Positions 48,428 through 50,421 of a DNA stretch of 50,421 bases are shown in pieces (within the stretch, counting starts at the first letter, position 1; each line of letters starts with the position of its first letter). Both the position numbers and the translations under genes were made by a program. The notes below the pieces were generated by a model. That model made no database searches, was not told where the DNA came from, and was given only the letters and a program-made list of their open reading frames with translations. This DNA is from an uncultured Clostridium sp. (lineage in GTDB: Bacteria; Bacillota; Clostridia; TANB77; CAG-508). Location: contig CAMMWP010000010.1 in NCBI GenBank assembly GCA_946500615.1, positions 1 to 50,421 on the forward strand, given 5' to 3'.

Positions 48428-48948
48428 GTTTTTCTTTTCCTTTCTATTTCCTCTTTTATAGAATTATTTTGGCATTTTTCTTTTGTTTGTTCTCTATTTT
48501 TTTCATAATTTTTACTGTATTTCTTAATATTATTTTGCTCCTCATTTTCATATAACTTTGATAAAGCTAGTATATATTTATCTGACTTTTTATATTGTTT
48601 TGTACTTTTAGAACAAATATAACAATTAATATTTTCTTCTTCTAAATGATTATTATTCTTTCCTCGATAATCTTCCAATATTTCTAGTTCTTCCTTCTCT
48701 TGGTCGAAATAATATACTACATAACTATATCTTTTTTGTATTAATAAATTTGTATATTTTTCTAATGAATTTATTGGAAATCCTACTTTGCATATTTCTG
48801 GCTTGATACAACTTACTTTTAAATTTAATAAACTATTTAATAGAACTGCATCTTTCCCTATGGCAATATAAAAATTTCCCATGTTGCAAAAAACTATTTT
48901 TCCATTTTCTTTCTTTTGTAAAAGCTCTATCATATTACAAAATCCCAT
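48394..48948 (-). CDS. MutS-like (MSL-type) DGR accessory protein
   Basis: IVFCNMGNFYIAIGKDAVLLNSLLNLKVSCIKPEICKVGFPINSLEKYTNLLIQKRYSYVVYYF; MutS-N-terminal-like. Confidence 0.65.
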   Translation of the reverse strand: MGFCNMIELLQKKENGKIVFCNMGNFYIAIGKDAVLLNSLLNLKVSCIKPEICKVGFPINSLEKYTNLLIQKRYSYVVYYFDQEKEELEILEDYRGKNNNHLEEENINCYICSKSTKQYKKSDKYILALSKLYENEEQNNIKKYSKNYEKNREQTKEKCQNNSIKEEIERKRKTWFQNKNEKIN

Positions 48949-48977
48949 TTTTTAAACCTCACTTTTATTATTTTTTG

Positions 48978-49126
48978 ACGTTTTTTTGTGCTTTTAAGCA
49001 CAAAAAAACGCCACGTTAGTGGCGCCACGTTAGTGGGAATTTTTCTTAATTTTGCAAAATTCGTTTTTCAAACGTATTTTGTAAATTCTGAAAAATTCCT
49101 TCCTTAACGTCTCAAGTCGTTAAGAC
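48978..49126. repeat. Cluster of hairpins between the VR gene and the accessory gene
   Basis: GTTTTTTTGTGCTTTTAAGCACAAAAAAAC; tandem GCCACGTTAGTGGC/GCCACGTTAGTGG; AATTTTTC...GAAAAATT; CTTAACG...CGTTAAG. Confidence 0.8.
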
Positions 49127-49194
49127 TAATTATTAAATTTACTTTTTAAAACAACTTCTATCCTATTTCAAATTTACGGCTTTAGCTCTCAGCT

Positions 49195-50355
49195 TTACAA
49201 GTATAAAAGTGGACGGAAGGAATAGCCGGTGTAGCTATAACTCGTGCTACTGCCGCCGCGATCGCTCGTGTAAACGATGCTGTAATCGTAACTGCCTCCT
49301 CTAAGAACGCACGGAAAGCCGGAAACACTATAAGTTTCAGTTGTCCATTCATAACAATTTCCTGCCATATCATATATATTCAACTGTACATCAAAGTTTG
49401 TTCCATCTGTTGCTTTCCCTGTATTAGCTAAAGTAGATTGTAATCTTCCTTGTCTTGAATAATTACTTTGTCCATATTTCTGTATAAACAAAATTGCTGT
49501 ATCCCAGGCATAACTATTTATTAAATCACTATTAACTCCTGCATATAGATCTTGACACGCAATTGCTGCGTTTGGCTGGTTTATACTATTCCATACTGTT
49601 TTATCATATTTACTTTCTGCTTTATTCGTTTCTGTATTTTGACTTGCCTCAAATCTTGCAATATAATATCCTCCGTTTTGTCTTACACTATCTATAAATC
49701 CTTCTATATCATTTGCTATTGTATTTCCATAAGTATGTTCTTCTTGTGTTTCTTCTTTATAACTTCCTAAATATTCTGATGGTATTCCTGATGAGTCAAA
49801 ACTATATCTTCCTAATAATATCTTTCCATTATTCACAACATCATCTATTGTTCCATCTTCTCCCCAAATTCCATCTACTGGTATCCACACATATTGATTT
49901 CCACCTGCTGAATTATTTAAGTCATCTCCTTCTTCATCTGAAATAACCAATCCCCCTGTTACAGTTGTTCCCTCTACATGATAAAATCCTTCTGGGATGG
50001 TTACGCCGTCTACCACAGTTTCTCCTGTATTTCCTCCACCTGCATTATTTCCTACTGTGATACTACCATCGCTATTGATTGTATATACTCTTCCTGATTC
50101 AAATGTTACAGTTAATGTTCCATTTCCATTATCTGTTACGGTTGCATTATATCCATTTTTTACTAGTTCTGCTTGTAATTCTGTACTACTTACTCCTTTT
50201 CCTTCATTCGCTGCTAACACTCCATTATATGCTACTTTGATTGCTTCTTTTTCTTCTCCTATTTCTGTTTGCTCACTTGCTTGACTTGCTTTTGTTAAGA
50301 TTCCATTTTCTCCTGTCAAGGTTGCTATTGTGACTCCTGCTAAAATTAACAACAC
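49195..50355 (-). CDS. DGR target (variable) protein: pilin-like N-term segment + FGE-sulfatase/C-type-lectin-like C-term
   Basis: LLILAGVTIATLTGENGILTKA; IYDMAGNCYEWTTET...VLRGGSYDYSIVYTSDRGGSSTSYSYTGYSFRPLLYL; upstream in-frame TAA removes the normal start. Confidence 0.75.
   Translation of the reverse strand: MLLILAGVTIATLTGENGILTKASQASEQTEIGEEKEAIKVAYNGVLAANEGKGVSSTELQAELVKNGYNATVTDNGNGTLTVTFESGRVYTINSDGSITVGNNAGGGNTGETVVDGVTIPEGFYHVEGTTVTGGLVISDEEGDDLNNSAGGNQYVWIPVDGIWGEDGTIDDVVNNGKILLGRYSFDSSGIPSEYLGSYKEETQEEHTYGNTIANDIEGFIDSVRQNGGYYIARFEASQNTETNKAESKYDKTVWNSINQPNAAIACQDLYAGVNSDLINSYAWDTAILFIQKYGQSNYSRQGRLQSTLANTGKATDGTNFDVQLNIYDMAGNCYEWTTETYSVSGFPCVLRGGSYDYSIVYTSDRGGSSTSYSYTGYSFRPLLYL
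49208..49310 (-). repeat. DGR variable repeat (VR)
   Basis: 3' end of the target gene; GC-rich variable codons in an AT-rich context, ends ATTCCTTCCGTCCACT as in TR remnant. Confidence 0.65.
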
Positions 50356-50421
50356 AATAATTGTAATAATATTCCGTTATGACTATTTTTAATATTTAGC
50401 CAACATTTTGTAATTTATTAT

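Noticed and set aside
49182-49373. Minus-strand 63-aa ORF
   Set aside because: Alternative frame of the variable repeat; not a separate gene.

Overview
AT-rich Firmicutes/Clostridia-type accessory region (a lineage inference from codon usage and gene content) that looks like a genomic island built up next to rlmD. No rRNA, tRNA or CRISPR array was seen. Core-like genes lie at the right: rlmD (40887-42266, -), two HD-domain genes, a pfkB-type kinase, purE and purC. Left of rlmD is a mosaic of mobile segments. There are two related large serine recombinases (20330-22045 and 27756-29612). Four dispersed copies of an rlmD-3'-end-like att sequence plus a conserved ~45-codon tail occur at ~9.95-10.11, 20.19-20.37, 27.76-27.95 and 40.79-40.92 kb. 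Other contents are an IS3-family element, two AbiE-type toxin-antitoxin loci each beside a near-identical alpha/beta hydrolase, a Gabija-like OLD nuclease + UvrD pair with a frameshift, several NUDIX genes (one fused to a peptide deformylase) and many decayed genes. The two best candidates for unusual biology are: (1) a compact four-gene operon of visibly higher GC (22.96-27.66 kb) encoding an isochorismatase/nicotinamidase-like hydrolase, a vWA protein, a PP2C-like phosphatase and a kinase with a CPLC motif and a repetitive C-terminus, resembling a TerY-P triad with an added hydrolase; and (2) a rearranged diversity-generating retroelement at 48.2-50.4 kb with a variable protein, a MutS-like accessory gene and an avd fragment fused to a template-repeat remnant, but no reverse transcriptase. 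The window also holds several families of repeated structured intergenic elements whose copies differ by compensatory or G-U-compatible changes.
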